Source: Nephrocerus scutellatus | Lineage: Eukaryota > Arthropoda > Insecta > Diptera > Pipunculidae | DNA length: 64,000 bases | Direction: 5' to 3' | NCBI GenBank assembly: GCA_947095585.1 | Contig: OX352764.1 | Coordinates: forward strand, 2,093,001 to 2,157,000 | Shown: one piece after another, positions 46,990 to 59,149 of the stretch | Layout of the letters: the number at the start of each line of letters is the position of its first letter | Numbering within the stretch: position 1 is the first letter of the stretch | Made by a program: the position numbers and the translations under genes | Notes under the pieces: generated by a model | Told to the model about the DNA's origin: nothing | What the model saw: the letters and a program-made list of their open reading frames with translations, nothing else | Databases searched by the model: none

Positions 46990-47175
46990 TTTTTTATTGA
47001 TATCGCAATGTTTTTAAATTTTCCACTTTAACTTCGCGTGTCCGATTGCCGGTGGCTGGCTGGTGGAATCTTGTGATCAATTTTTAACACACTACCCAAC
47101 TACGATTTTCTTCAAATTTGGTACACATGCGTGTCTTTTTTTAAAAATTTGAAGGCCCGAGGGCCAAGAAGATTC
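46990..47175. repeat. Interspersed repeat Y, copy 3
   Basis: Ordered blocks match 16985-17165: acttcgcgtg, ggtggctggctgg, aatcttgtgat, atttttaac and caaatttggtacacatg. It lies about 100 bp upstream of a family A LINE fragment. Confidence 0.65.
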
Positions 47176-47279
47176 GATATATTTTTTCCATAAATTACCA
47201 GTTCAACATTCACCTGTTCCTAGGCATACCGATTGCTATATTCAAACGCATGTGAAAGCAGGATGCTACTGATAAAACC

Positions 47280-47725
47280 AACCTTAGATGGACAAATGGT
47301 ATAACTTGTGTAGCGACAAAACAGATCTGGCCAAACTGTATCCGAAACGCTGTTTGATCTCTCTAAACAGAGAGCACATAAGCACTACCATAGGTATAAT
47401 GACTGGGCAATGTCTCATAGGAAAGCATATGCAGAAAGGCTTGGTGTATTTCCAATGGCTTCTGCAGAAGCTGCATGGACGAGGAAGAGGAAAAGACCAT
47501 TCCCCACTTTCTCTGGACATGCACAGCTCTTTCTCTAAAGCGTAAGCTCCATTTGGGAGCCTTCTTTTTTTAAAACGACCTTAAAGATTTGTCAAGCACT
47601 GACATCCAAAGTCTTCTTCGCTTCATTCGAAGCTCTAACTGGTTCAATGAAATGAATAGGGCGAGAAAACCTCTCGATCCATGTGGCATCACAATGAACC
47701 ATCTATTGGTCTAACCTAACCTACC
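47280..47725 (+). mobile_element. Family A LINE (LOA/R1-like) C-terminus and 3' end
   Basis: Frame 47288-47545 starts near the end of the RNase H domain and reads MTGQCLIGKHMQKG, matching VITGHCLIGKQ in the 2403-3560 copy. The zinc-knuckle block is degenerate here. A frameshifted continuation shows HLGAFFF and RSSNWFNEMN (about 47640). The 3' UTR ends in gtctaacctaacctacc near 47725. It is a severely 5'-truncated insertion. Confidence 0.85.
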
Positions 47726-47869
47726 TGATTTGAATTTTTGTTCTTTCTTTAAAAAAACCTGGAAGTGATCATATGATCATATGAGAAGATGATTTTGATA
47801 TTGATGATATTGTATAAGCTGGCGCGAGGCCAATAAACTCGCCCGCGAAAAAACTTTAATATGGAACCC

Positions 47870-49430
47870 CAAATCAGCCTCGGATACACTGATGAACGAC
47901 GATGACTACGGAAACGAAAACGGCTACACGATTTAAGAATTTTCTCATGAAACGTACACTCAATGCATAGAGCTCGAGCTGCACAGCAGCTAGCAGATAC
48001 CCTGTCCAAATATAATGCTGACATAACAGCAATTCAGGTGATACGGTGGAAGGGGAATGGTGTCCTACAAAAATTAATGTATTATTTATATTACAGCTGT
48101 CATGCAAGACATCATTACTCGGGGTGGAGTTTATAGTCAGCAAAAGAATGAAAGCCACCGTAATCGGCTTTAAAGCAGTAAATAAACGACTATGCACCCT
48201 TCGCGTGCGTTACAAAGGCTTGCGCCGTAAAAGTATCCGAAAAGCCACCTGGGTATCTCCTGATGAAGCCACTCGCAACCACATAGACCACGTGTTGATA
48301 GACCGCCGCCAACAGCCCGAACCTGATGACAGTACAAACGTATCGAGGTGACAATGTCGACACGGACCTTTCTGATCATCAGATCAGATTCCAGTTAACA
48401 CCGCTACCCTTCGCAAGGAAGAGACAAGAAACCACTTACGGTTAAGCGATACGATAGCCCTAAATGTAGGGAGAGTAAATCATGGGGCGGAGATGTCGGG
48501 CGTAGAAGCGAATGGACACGTCTTAAAAATACTGCTGACTCCATCTTAGGCAGTAGTCGTAGAAACTGGTTCAATGACGAATGTAAGCTAGCGACTGAAC
48601 GTAAGAATGTTCCGTTGAAAATGAAAAAATCTCATAGAACGTGGGCACGTTATATGATCAGAAAATATGAAAAAACAGTTCTTAGGCGAAATAAAGCAGC
48701 CTGGGAGAAGAATCTCGTCCGTGAACTAGAACAGTAGAGGGAGCGATGACCGCACTAGGCACGTAAGTTCTACCAAAGAGTCCGCGGTATGACGTAATAT
48801 AAACCGCGTTGCTCATACTGCAAGGACAAAGAGGGTTATCTGATCGCCGATCTCAAAGGCGTCTTTGACCAATGGGAATAGCACTTTCATGAGTTTTTAA
48901 ATGGGCAGCTAACTGACGAATTAGAAGCTGCAACAAAGGCCGAAAATCACACTATGCTGCCGCAACCAAGCATAGACGAAGTTATCAGACCGATAAATCG
49001 GCTCAAAAATAACAATAGCCCGGTATCAGATGATGTCCCAGCGGAGCTGATTAAAATAGGATATCCCGTAATATACACCAATCAATTCATGATCTAAAAG
49101 TGCAAGTATGTGAGGAAGAAGCTAAGTTAGAAGACTTGTGAAGCATCCTGTGCCCCATACATAAGAAAGGAGATATCACAACTTGCATCAATTATCGTGG
49201 TATAATGTTGTTGACTATCGCGTATATGATTTTCTCCTCTATCCTTTAAGACAGGATAGCCTCATACGCTAAAGTCTTCATTTGTCCGCAACAGTGTGGC
49301 TTCTTAGCAGGCAAATCAACAACTGATCAGATTTACACCCTTAGGCAGGTGATGGAAAAATGTCTAGAATTTCAAAACTCACTACACCATCTTTTTATAG
49401 ACTTTAAGTCGCCTATGATATATAGATAAC
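47870..49430 (+). mobile_element. Family B LINE (RTE-like), endonuclease, linker and RT start
   Basis: Complementary to the other copies in keeping the 5' part. The endonuclease starts near 47930 (frame with KYNADITAIQ at about 48015) and runs to about 48400. The linker (48480-48790) includes NWFNDECKLATERKN and AAWEKNLVRELEQ. RT fingers follow with NNSPVSDDVPAELIK (about 49010-49060) and a NYRG block (about 49190). It stops at motif A (HLFIDFK, about 49390). Everything after about 49430 is missing, which is unusual for a LINE because the 3' part is lost. Many stops are present. Confidence 0.85.
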
Positions 49431-50138
49431 TTTGTTTAACTGCAGTGAGCCCATAACTACTTCTCGCTTTTACTTCACTTATTCCATCATATGGACTTAA
49501 GTTTACCTCCCCTTTCTTATATATGACGGTTGGTTGAACTGAATAAGGGTTTCTTTTGTTTGCATGACAATAAATGTTGGAAAAAAAGAAAATCTTTAAA
49601 ATCAAAGATTTTACAGTTGAACACAAAAGCTGAATCGACCCGCTACGTCGCAAGGACACCTAAATGTCGCCTTTTCCATTTCAAAAGTCTGCACTTCACT
49701 TAATGCAAAGTGAAAACAAATCCAAGTTCATTTGCAATGAATGAGAATATCCCGCTCTGACAACAAACGTAAAAAAGATTCTTTGTGCAGCGATGTCGTC
49801 GTCTTAAGTCACAAAGGATAACAAACAAACAACAAAAAAACAAAACAAAAAAAGACCCTTAAGCACGCTGTGTCCTTGATAATAACTCCTCTTAGCTGGA
49901 GTTATTTATATATTCACGTTGCGAAACGCATGGCCAGCGAGTTAGTCTATGGCCCTTTGTAGGTAGAATCCGCATTTTTCGCATTTTCATTCATTTGTCT
50001 TTTAGGCTGAAAGTAAGCCACTAGAGCAATTATTTTGTCCGTCTGACTGACTGGTACAGGTACCGAGGACTCTAAAGCCCCAATATACAAACACTTCACT
50101 TTATTTAGGAAACAAATCTTGTTACTAACGTAATAAAC
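49431..50138. other. No gene recognised
   Basis: Unassigned AT-rich spacer between a broken LINE and a DNA transposon, with an A-rich stretch at about 49822-49855. Confidence 0.5.
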
Positions 50139-50139
50139 T

Positions 50140-50156
50140 AAAGGGTGGGTAATCTA
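50140..50156. repeat. Terminal inverted repeat, left
   Basis: aaagggtgggtaatcta; partner at 51170-51186. A TA at 50139-50140 may be the target dinucleotide. Confidence 0.75.
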
Positions 50157-51169
50157 AAAGTTTGTTTTAAAAACGCTATAAAATAAGTTTCTATTAATAT
50201 TTTCGAAAAACAATCTTCAATAATCAATAAAAACGGAAATCAGCTTCGTAAATAAGGCTCCCTCTGCTGGACTCCTGTGAGTCCTGTGAGTGAGCAAATG
50301 ATCGATTGTCGGTCGGCGTGTACAGTATGTGGCAACATCTTGTGAAACCAAAAGTGTTCCACATTCACGGCGTCGATTTGAGGCCATACAAAGTTGGTAA
50401 GCCGGCTCTGTAACGGTCGCCATTGGCGGTAACGGCGTTTCCAGCAGCGTTTTCGACGAAAAATGGGACACGAATTCAAAATTCAAACAAAACTGTCGCT
50501 CTTGGTGGATGCATTGGCTTCTCTACGATTACGTGTGGCTGTTCCGAACCCCAAATCAAGCAGTTCTGCTTGTTTACATATTCACCGAGATGGAAATGCA
50601 CTTCGTCTTAAAAGGTGATTCTTCAACCAAAATCGATGTCATTATTAAGCTGGTCTATGGTCCATGTAGAGAGAACTGATATCGAAGCGGATGGTCATTT
50701 TCTTTCAACTCCTGAGTCAATTGGACCTTGTAAGCGAATAAACCGAAGTCTTTGTGCAGTATTCTGCTCAGGCTGGTGTGACTTATGGCCTTATTTGCTG
50801 CGATTGGCGCCAAGTTGATTTCGATGGATTCTGTCCCACACTATGGGCTACAGCTGCACTATTCTGGGGCTTGCGACCTGACCAAGCTCGGAGACCACTT
50901 TTGTTATGCAATAGCAAGACATTCTTATGAACTTTCTTCACCAATTTCACCACAGCGGAGCGCTTGAAGCTCTTTCACGACCCATATTTATTTTCAATAT
51001 TCGCTCGGTTTCGCCTACACTGACATTGAATATATAAATATTTCGAAACCCTCCTCAAGCAAAAACATGAGGTTTTCGTGCCGCGAAATATCAGACTGAC
51101 GAGCTGTCAAATTTTAAGCAAATCGTCCAAAAAACAGTTGCCATAGCCTATGATTTAAAAACAAATCAG

Positions 51170-51186
51170 TAGATTGCCCACACTTT
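51170..51186. repeat. Terminal inverted repeat, right
   Basis: tagattgcccacacttt, the near-exact reverse complement of the left repeat. Confidence 0.75.
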
Positions 51187-53448
51187 GTTATCTAACAACA
51201 ACCACGCCTACCACACTTAGTATTAACAACTTTCTATCCAGTCGAAATGAAATTTAAGAAAACGAAGCCTCAGTTAAATGTGAGTGATGGAATTATCAGT
51301 CACGCCCATTTAAAAACTTTCCAAAATGGTCTGGAGAAAAAAGTCCTCTTTCGGCAGTGCACTGCAATTTGTCTTTTTGATTTTAATTCGTTTTTTTTTA
51401 CGATCATCTGGACTCCTTCCTTCGCATGTGTAAGGTGAGGAAGTTCCTAGTGCTCAGCATTGAAAAAGGGTATTCCACATTCCAAACACTCGTTCGCTTC
51501 ATCGCATCACTCCCACAAACACACAAACAGTTTTGTGCCATACGCAGTTTATAGTTCAGGGATTCCAGAGCAATGAGCGAAAATAATTTCTCCAAATTCC
51601 AATTTAAGTTTCGAGTTGTTTCCGCCTCCCCCCAGCTATTTATCCGCCCACAATTTTCAGGGAAGCATAAGCGGAATGAATGCAGCTTGCCAGCTAGCGA
51701 CTGACTACTCCAGTCGTAGCAAAATGTTGGATCTTTATTTCTGTTTTTAAATTTCTGTTTTAGTTTTTTTTTTGCTCCACCCTTCTCTTCTCTTCACATC
51801 TCTCTTATTGAGTGGAAATGTTGGTCGTTTATTTCATTTTAGTTTGTGCCGAAAAAAAGTCAAAGTTGTGGGTTTGAAGTATTTGTTCATTCACATCTAG
51901 TTGCAGTACAGCAAATTGAACCTTTATATTCATTTAACAAATGAAATAGGAGGCGTGGCATTTGCATTAGCAATTTTTTACCAACCCGTCACTCAAAACT
52001 GCTCAGCTCTTTGGCTGAACTTCGCTCTCCAAATGAATGCAAATTTGATGTGTAAATTAAACTTCCAAAAAAGCACAATTCTTTTTATCCTTTTTACAAA
52101 AATTAGTGGCAGTTTTTTTCGCATGTGAGTGAGTTTTGAATTTCTTTTGCCTAAAATCCAGGATTTTGCAATGAAATTCGGCACAGATCCTTTTGTTGGC
52201 ATTGCACTTCAGCAGAATCCTTCTTCTGGAATTATTGTGCACAACTACATGAGACAAGGCGCGTGTAATACGCCAACGAAATTTTCTGTATCTTAGTGAA
52301 GAGAACAATAAATAAAATTATCTGCACCGTTTTGCTTGAGAAAAACATAAACAAATTTTGTGGATTATTGCCTCTTAGTGCTGGTGCTTGTGTGCGAACG
52401 CCGAGTTAAGCAAAGTGGGAGTGAGTGGAATGTTCGCTTAAGCTCACAACAAACACAACACAACAACTTTCATGAAAACAGGATGATCCGCTTTTGTTTC
52501 TTGTCATATCGCAGTGCTTATGCTTCTTTTATAAACTTCCTGCTGCTCCAAGGAAAGTATGAGAAATACCGCACAATAATTCTGCTGCTAATTCCGGAGC
52601 TATAGCGGACGATGGCGGTACAATAAGGAAGACTAAACAATGATACTAGATGGAGTCGACTTCATTTCTGACTTTAATATGGCGCTGTTGATAGCAGAAA
52701 GCTATGAATGCTTTGTTAGGAATTGTTGTGCAAATGTATGTGTACCAAAAGACATAATCCATCTATTATCATGAGCCTAGACTGACAGAGATAAATTTGA
52801 GGGGTGCAACTAAAAAAATAAAAAACCGCTCCATATTTCAAACGCTATTCAATCTTACTCTTGTGGCTCTTTCTTTTTCATTTTCATGAGCAATTAGAGC
52901 TTAAGAATATTAAAGACGCTTCGCCATCATTTTTTATTTAAATCGAAAGCAAAAGTAGTTCATTTAGGCAGTCGGCTGGAACAACATCCTTGCAGAAAGT
53001 CACTCTAGCAAATGAAATCTAGCGAAAGTTTAATAAATTGGCTCGCCTATATCCGTCTTTGTCATTTGAAGGAAAGACTTTCATGTGGCTCTGTAGGAAA
53101 AACCGAAACACAGAAGATGGTAGGCGATAGTACAAAAGAACGACTGGCGCGGATGTCGATTTTTAAAACTTCAATGGATGGCAACCGGCAATAGCAAAAC
53201 CGTTAATGGTGATGAATGAATGCTCATTGCTGAACGGATCACACAGAGTGCGATTTATGTGATGGAAATGTTTCCTCAGTAAGGACTATTTGGAATAGTG
53301 CTGTGAATATAATGCAGCAAGGAACTTACTAAAACATACAGCAACAAAAACGAGGTGGAGCTTTTTAAAAATCTAAAAGTTATGCAGAAGTGACGAATGG
53401 AATAATCCACAAGATTTGAACGAATCAAGTTTTTATCCTTTTTACGAA
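51187..53448. other. No gene or known repeat recognised
   Basis: Intergenic AT-rich sequence with frames of at most about 85 codons, none recognised. Confidence 0.5.
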
Positions 53449-53930
53449 GGTGGGCTGAAAAGTAATCGGCCTATGCAGGAAGACACAACATTTTTTCGGC
53501 AAAATTCAAAATATTTCGCAACAAAGTCGTCTTTTAGATTAATACACTTCGTCCAACGATATTCCCTTTTTTTGTAATCCTACGAATAATACGATTTCTG
53601 AAGCTCCTAAAGTAGGCTTCTGTTTAATTCCAAGCCATGACTCCAGGTTTGGAAATAGATACTTGTCGGAGGGGGTCAAGTCTGGAGAATAAGGTGGAGG
53701 AGATATCAAGCTATTGAGCTTGATGCTTCTGTTTCAATCGACCAAAATATCTTACCACCGAGCCATTTCTCAAGGTTTGTGAATAGATACTAATCGCCAG
53801 GAGTCAAGTCTGGAGAATAAGTTGTAGGTGAAACCAATTCGTGGTGGAATTCATGTAATTTTGCTATTGAGCTTAAGGAATTGTGTGCTCAGTGCATTGT
53901 CTTAGTTGAAAAATACTATTTCCATCGCCA
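53449..53930 (-). mobile_element. Mariner transposon 3' end, internally duplicated
   Basis: It begins with gtgggctgaaaagtaatcgg, the outer end sequence also seen reversed at 59570-59600. The minus strand reads the transposase C-terminus (YSPDLAP-type block) twice: once around 53660-53700 and again around 53795-53840, each with tcaagtctggagaataag. The duplicated arrangement suggests a tandem or nested insertion. No intact frame remains. Confidence 0.7.
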
Positions 53931-53934
53931 ATAG

Positions 53935-55020
53935 CGGCCGCAACAGTAAGGCAATACGAGAAAGCCAATTGGGACGGCCTTAACAACTTCCTGGGTAGTA
54001 TAAACTGGTCGCTATTGTGGATGCCGCCGCTGATGCAATCACAAACATCATTCCTATTGGTTTCTTATTGCAGGAATAAGTCTGTCAGTCCAAAGATAGA
54101 TGGATGATATGACTCGAGCTGTAAAGAGGCTTCTAGGAATAGAGAGGTATGCTTTCGGTTTTTCAAAGCAAACCCTACTGAAGAGAACTGAACAAATTTC
54201 AAACGTGTCCGTCTTCGGCCAGTCAAATTCGCCTCCGACCAAAAATTGAGTTACAAAATACTACAACGTCCCAAAGGTAGTACAAATTTTTGGCCTTTCG
54301 TGAAAAGAATTAAAAATACAGCCTCGTCGGCGATTTCAACGCTCATTTTCAATGACATTTCAGTTGTCAGCTCTAAGAACAAGCTCAATCTGTTTGCTGC
54401 AAATTTCGCAGCTAGCTCCACGCTTCCAGATTGTGCACTGTTACTGCTTGCAGCTCAAGGCATTGAACACTCTATGGGACAGATATACATTCGTACTCGT
54501 GCAGTTTTAAACGATCTCATCACTCACAAATCCGCTGGGCCAGATGGTATTTCCCCATTAGTTCTGAAGAGGTATTCTTCCAAGCTGGTATTACCGTTGC
54601 GTAAGCTTTTCCATCTATCCTATTATTCTGGACTCTTCCCGAGAAGTTGAAAAACAACCTTTGTTCAGCCCATAACCAAAACAGGCTAGCCGTCGTCTCC
54701 TTCTTCGTACCGGCCATTCTTTCCAAGGTCTTGGAAACGCTGATCAACTGTCAGCTCATGAAATATCTTGAAACCAACGAAGTATTTAGTGACCGGCAGT
54801 ACGGATTTCGTGGGCGACGTTCTATTGGTGATTTGATGGTATATCTCACCGAACAGTGGATCCGGTCTTTGCATCAATTTGGTGAAAGCAAATCTGTTGC
54901 ACTCGATATGTCCAAGGCATTTTATAGAGTTTGGCATCAAGCGCTTTTGTCCAAAATGCGTTCTTCTGGATTCAATCTTCAATTTATTATTTTCAGAAAA
55001 ATCCAAACCTGACCTCTGCT
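53935..55020 (+). mobile_element. Family C LINE (jockey/CR1-like) linker and RT N-terminal half
   Basis: It starts with a linker block (VRQYEKANWDGLNNFLGS, about 53942). From 54246 a frame of 134 codons is open, with HKSAGPDGISPLVLKRYSSK (RT fingers, about 54528) and a PLRKLFHLSYYSGLFP block (about 54595). A frameshift leads into VPAILSKVLETLINCQLMKY (54700), RQYGFRGRRSIGDLMVYL (about 54796) and VALDMSKAFYRVWHQALL (RT motif A, about 54896). The copy ends near 55020 before motif B. It provides the part missing from the other family C copies. Confidence 0.87.
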
Positions 55021-56117
55021 GCATGCCCTCCGGCTGGTGGATTGAAGGTGGCTTCCCATTTAAAATTAACACTGGACAGTTCTCTGGCGTCTGCAGATCA
55101 TGCCGTACCATGGCAATTAAATCAGGCCATACACTCGCACATTGTAACAGAATGCGGGAAATTCCCATTGGAAACTGGGTCATGTGGTGCACGCAAACCG
55201 GCGATATAAACCATGACACAGAGGAAATAACGAATATTTGCCCTTCACGGCGCTGGACGCTCTCTAACCGCCATTGTTGATTAAAGTCCTCCAGTAAGCC
55301 GGTTGGGGATTAAATTGTTTTCATTTTGCAACATTGTCATTGTTGTTCTATTTTGTCGTCCTGTTAATGCACACATACACACAAGCACTGTGTAAACCTA
55401 TTACCCTTGCGTTTACTGCTGAACGATTATTGAGAGAAGGAGTAAAAGGATATTTCCGTAATTTGTTTACTTCCATATCGAAGCCATTTCTAAGGCAAAC
55501 TTAAAATCACAGATGTGCAAATGCAATGTTTGTGTATGACTCGCGACCGAATAAACAGAGATATGATGGAAATCCATAAATCATGGCAAAGACTTGCCAT
55601 TCGCAGCAGTAGTTTCCAGCTTCCTCTGGCAACGGTAAGTGGCTCAATGGGATGGATGGTGGGAAGAATTCGAAACTTGCCTTGAAGGATAAAGGGCAAG
55701 TTTACACCCGGTCGTGTAGACGAATATTCATTACGAAATGTTTAAGTTGCTTGGCAGGCAGGCGACGGAGATGGTACATGGGGTATACGAGCGGCAGTCG
55801 CGTCTCCTTTGAGAAGCCTCTGATGGAAATCAAATAAACCGAGAAATTTTTGAATAAATAATTTCGCGCATCAGAAACTCAATGAAAATTATTTCGTACT
55901 GGCACCCAATGCACAAAACAGAAATGAAAACGCGGGGTGGAGCCTGAGCACAAAGCCGAACAATGGGAACCTAATGGCCCGCGAAAAGCAGCGACAAATG
56001 TTCTAGTGCGTATTGTTGGTTAGCCCCATGAAACATAAATTTGAAGAAATTTAATTTATTAAGAAATTGCTCCCAACGTACTAAGGAATTGTTCAGAATA
56101 GCCTCTGCGTAGCGGTG
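55021..56117. other. No gene supported
   Basis: An open frame continues from the LINE into 55280 (ORF 54879-55280) and encodes a Cys-rich stretch I do not recognise. The rest is unassigned. A frame at 55652-55837 has no known domain. Confidence 0.4.
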
Positions 56118-56400
56118 AGGGTGAGTTGAAAAGTAGTCTGCTTAAGCGCCACTAGTATCAAAGCAATGATGTTGGCTTTCGTACCTAAGGACAGTTTGAT
56201 AAGTCAGTGACTTTTTGAATAGAAGATATTTTTTTTTAGGGAAAAAATCGTTTTATTTCTCAACATAGTCTCCTTAAAGCTCCATACATCTAGTCCAGCG
56301 TTTTTTCCATTTTTTCTAACTTCCTAATGATAGGTTTTCTCATAGCCGTCATAATAGTATTTTATTTTAGTGATGGCCCGTTCGTTAGACCCAAATGACA
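56118..56400 (-). mobile_element. Mariner transposon 3' end fragment
   Basis: 56240-56395 matches 58165-58315 (ttatttctcaacatagtctcc, then tcgttagacccaaat). A terminal sequence aggacagtttgataagtcag lies at 56188-56211 and is the reverse complement of the end at 58962-58987. It follows a TA dinucleotide, as expected for mariner. A second end-like sequence (gagttgaaaagtagtctgc, about 56131) just outside suggests two adjoining mariner pieces. Confidence 0.75.
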
Positions 56401-58156
56401 ATAAATTGTATTTTAAACAAAATTTGTTTTTGACAGAATGACGTTTACTGGGCCAACTAGTGTGTGTATTAAAAAACACAAAGGGTTGGTTTCTGTAGCA
56501 AAGATTCAGGCTTAAATATCATTTTGGTTTGCACTGCTTTGCGAGCAGTTGCTTCTGTTGGTAAGACTGTAATATTTTACCATTACAGTGTAGCAGGAAA
56601 CATGTTATACCGTTAACAAGCCGACCATAGCAGCTTGAATTGGATATTACGTGATTTTAACATAAATTACAGTAACTGAATCTTCAATTAATTCCATATG
56701 CTTCACTCTTGTCACGTCTTAGATTTGTAAGAAATTATAAAAAGCCCCTAAGTAGTCCCATTCTCCTACAAACACACACACACACATGTGGCGCTTTAAT
56801 TTAACCCTTTGTCCACGTGATTTTCGAGAGATCTCTCATCAACGAAGCAAACTTCCACTGGGACTTAAACTTTGATGTTAGTTCGTTCAATCAGAAATAC
56901 ATTTGTAGCACTGTGAGCTGTGAGCTGTAGGAAATAGGACGATTCTTAAAGTCCATCACGTTTGAAAAGCGTAATACGTGTCGGTCAGCGCTGCGAATAT
57001 ACCAAGTACGATTGATTAGTCACGATCATCAGAACCTTATCAAAAGTTACTTTGCTTTAATTTCGCCTAAGAACACTCATAGATACAAAGAGCAACTACA
57101 CAACCACAGGCTAATTAGAAACCATCAAACAGTTGAATTGAAAGTTGCTGATAACGAAAGTTTGAGGAGAAACTTCTTGGATGCTATCATTTGACCTTAA
57201 ATGTTTCCAAATTGATTAGGTTTTGTTTAACTTTAGGTCGGAGAGTCCTGTGCTTCGGTGTCATGTGAACGATACTATACATATACTACACATATAGTGT
57301 TAGGCTACTACCGAACAACATCGAATTTTTTTCTTGGTTACTTGTTGCAGAAAACGCCACAAATTAAATTGTCTAGCCGGGAAGTGAAAAGAAAAATTGG
57401 ATTTTCAATGGCAGCTTGTAGTTATGTCAATTGATGCTTTAACGTAAACTTTTGTAACTACTAAATACATCCAAAGATGACAGGTTTCGCTCTCATTTCT
57501 GAATAATAGCTCATCTGAAAGAGCCAGCACAAAACTGTAAAGAAATACTCCAACCAGCGAGTAATTTTCTACGGAACGAAGATTGTCCTATTTCCGATTT
57601 TTTCCATTTGTCGCCAAAGAAGCGGTGATCTTGTACCATTGGCTATACGATACTATGAAGCCCTATTCGGCGGCTCAATTGGTTTATAAATTACTCGTAA
57701 GCCGCAGAAGTTCCATTACTCACTGCATTTTGATTTTTGGAAGAGACATTTAAAGAGGCATAATGTGTAACGCTCTTTTCCTGCTAAGGTAAGCGGCTTC
57801 TAGGATTCAAAATCAGAAGTCGGGTTACAAATTGGTTTTTAAATTTTTGTTTTTTATTTTCTTTTGTTTTGGTTAATAAACCTGACATTAGTTATGCAGG
57901 TATATAGTATATACCAGCACCAATAACTAACTAATATAAATACGCGTTATTTGGAGAGGGGGAAGAGAGGTAGGCTTAGGTTGGGTAGCTGTGCTTGCAT
58001 TCTAGCGAGAGCGTTGCCTGGCGGCGGGCCAATATCCACAATAGGTACCGCCGGCTGGTGAATAACAACAAAAGACGATGCCCTTCGGTAATAATCACGG
58101 ATGTTGCAATTACTACGTCATTGAAGAGGTCGGAGATTTATAATGTCAAGAATGCT
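56401..58156. other. No gene recognised
   Basis: Intergenic sequence with a short (CA)n at 56771-56785. A gcttaggttggg phrase at about 57973 resembles the LINE end at 2403-2420 but is too short to classify. Confidence 0.45.
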
Positions 58157-58987
58157 CGGCAAAAAAACCTTTTATTTCTTCAACATAGCCTCCTTTAAGC
58201 TCGATACATTTAATCCATCATTGTTCCAATTTTTTTATTCCTTTAAATAATAGGATTTCACAAGGCCATCAAAATAGGCGTTTGTTTCAGTGATGACCTA
58301 TTCGTTAGACCCAAATCTCTTACCGCCGAGCCATTTATTCAGGTTTGGAAACAGGAAATAGTCACAGGGGGCTAAATCTGGAGAATATGCTGGATGGGCT
58401 AGCAGTTTATAGCCCAATTTATGGATTTTTATCATGGTGACTATACACCTGTGCATTGTCTTGATCGAACAGCAATTTTTCTTCGCCAAATGCGGTCGTT
58501 TTTGCTTCAAATCAATATAGAATCTGTCCAAAAAGCTCTGCAAAATATTCCCTGGATATTGTTTTACCCTTTTCAAGGTAATCGATGTGAATGACACCGC
58601 CTGCATCCCAAAAAACTGTGGCCATAACCTTGTTGGCCGCAGACCAACCTTGGACTTCTTTGGTGCACGTTCACCCAGAGAAACCCATTGTCTTGATTGT
58701 TCCCTGGTCTCTGGTTCCATGTTTCATCCGCCGTTATGAAATGGTGCAAAAACTTGTTGGAATTGCGGCTGAACATCGCCAAACACTCCTTTGAAATTCA
58801 GCATAAGGAATTCACTTTTTTCCATTTTTGTTAAAATTCACGTGGTTGTCTGCTTACACTGACTGTCAAACACAAATTAAATGTCGCAGATTGCTCAAAG
58901 TTTGATAGTAGTCTACAAATACATGGCATTTGACGGCAGCAGTGCTGCATTTACTGCCACTGTCACTGACTTATCAAACAGTCCTCG
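58157..58987 (-). mobile_element. Mariner transposon, internally deleted copy with one terminal repeat
   Basis: The minus-strand transposase starts at the ATG at 58824-58822 (MEKSEFLMLNF) and jumps directly to KECLAMFSRNSNKFLHHFI, TADETW (about 58740; first catalytic Asp kept). The helix-turn-helix N-terminus of roughly 100 residues is therefore deleted. After a frameshift it reads GMQAVSFTSI, KRPHLAKKN, then AHPAYSPDLAPCDYFLFPNL (about 58340; third Asp kept) and KWLGGKRFGSNE. The second Asp region (about 58455) is frameshifted. The right terminal repeat is at 58962-58987 and the left one is missing. This is a typical dead deletion derivative. Confidence 0.87.
58962..58987. repeat. Mariner terminal inverted repeat, right end
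   Basis: gtcactgacttatcaaacag and six further bases. The reverse complement occurs at 56188-56211 in the neighbouring fragment with one difference. Confidence 0.7.
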
Positions 58988-59149
58988 ATCCTCCAAATAT
59001 TTTTCTGACAAATTTTCTGGCAGCGTTGTTTATTTTGTGTACGACAGTCATTGAAAGCAAACAACTTTTGTGTTTTACACTGTTTGGGACTGAGGAAGTT
59101 TGCTGCTAGTTGCCGCTTTTGCTTTGATTTGACAGCAAGAACAGCCGTG

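Larger units (their letters stand above)
50140..51186 (-). mobile_element. IS630/Tc1/mariner-type DNA transposon with terminal inverted repeats
   Basis: About 1.05 kb element bounded by inverted repeats: aaagggtgggtaatcta at 50140-50156 and its near-complement tagattgcccacacttt at 51170-51186 (15 of 17 pairs). The minus strand carries a broken transposase. In order there are an ILHKDFGLFAYKVQLTQEL block (about 50755), then DEVHFHLGEYVNKQNCLIWG after a stop (about 50590), PHVIVEKPMHPP (about 50525), and GNAVTANGDRYRAGLPTLY (about 50415). The EVHFHLGEYVNKQN region corresponds to the first catalytic Asp area of this widespread insect transposase. Stops and shifts show that it is dead. Exact subfamily not assigned. 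Confidence 0.82.

Noticed and set aside
54686..55219. 177-codon minus-strand frame
   Set aside because: Antisense shadow of the family C LINE reverse transcriptase on the plus strand.
57971..57990. TTAGG-like phrase, possible telomeric repeat
   Set aside because: Only one or two imperfect units. Similar phrases are the ends of family A LINEs here, so telomeric origin is unsupported.
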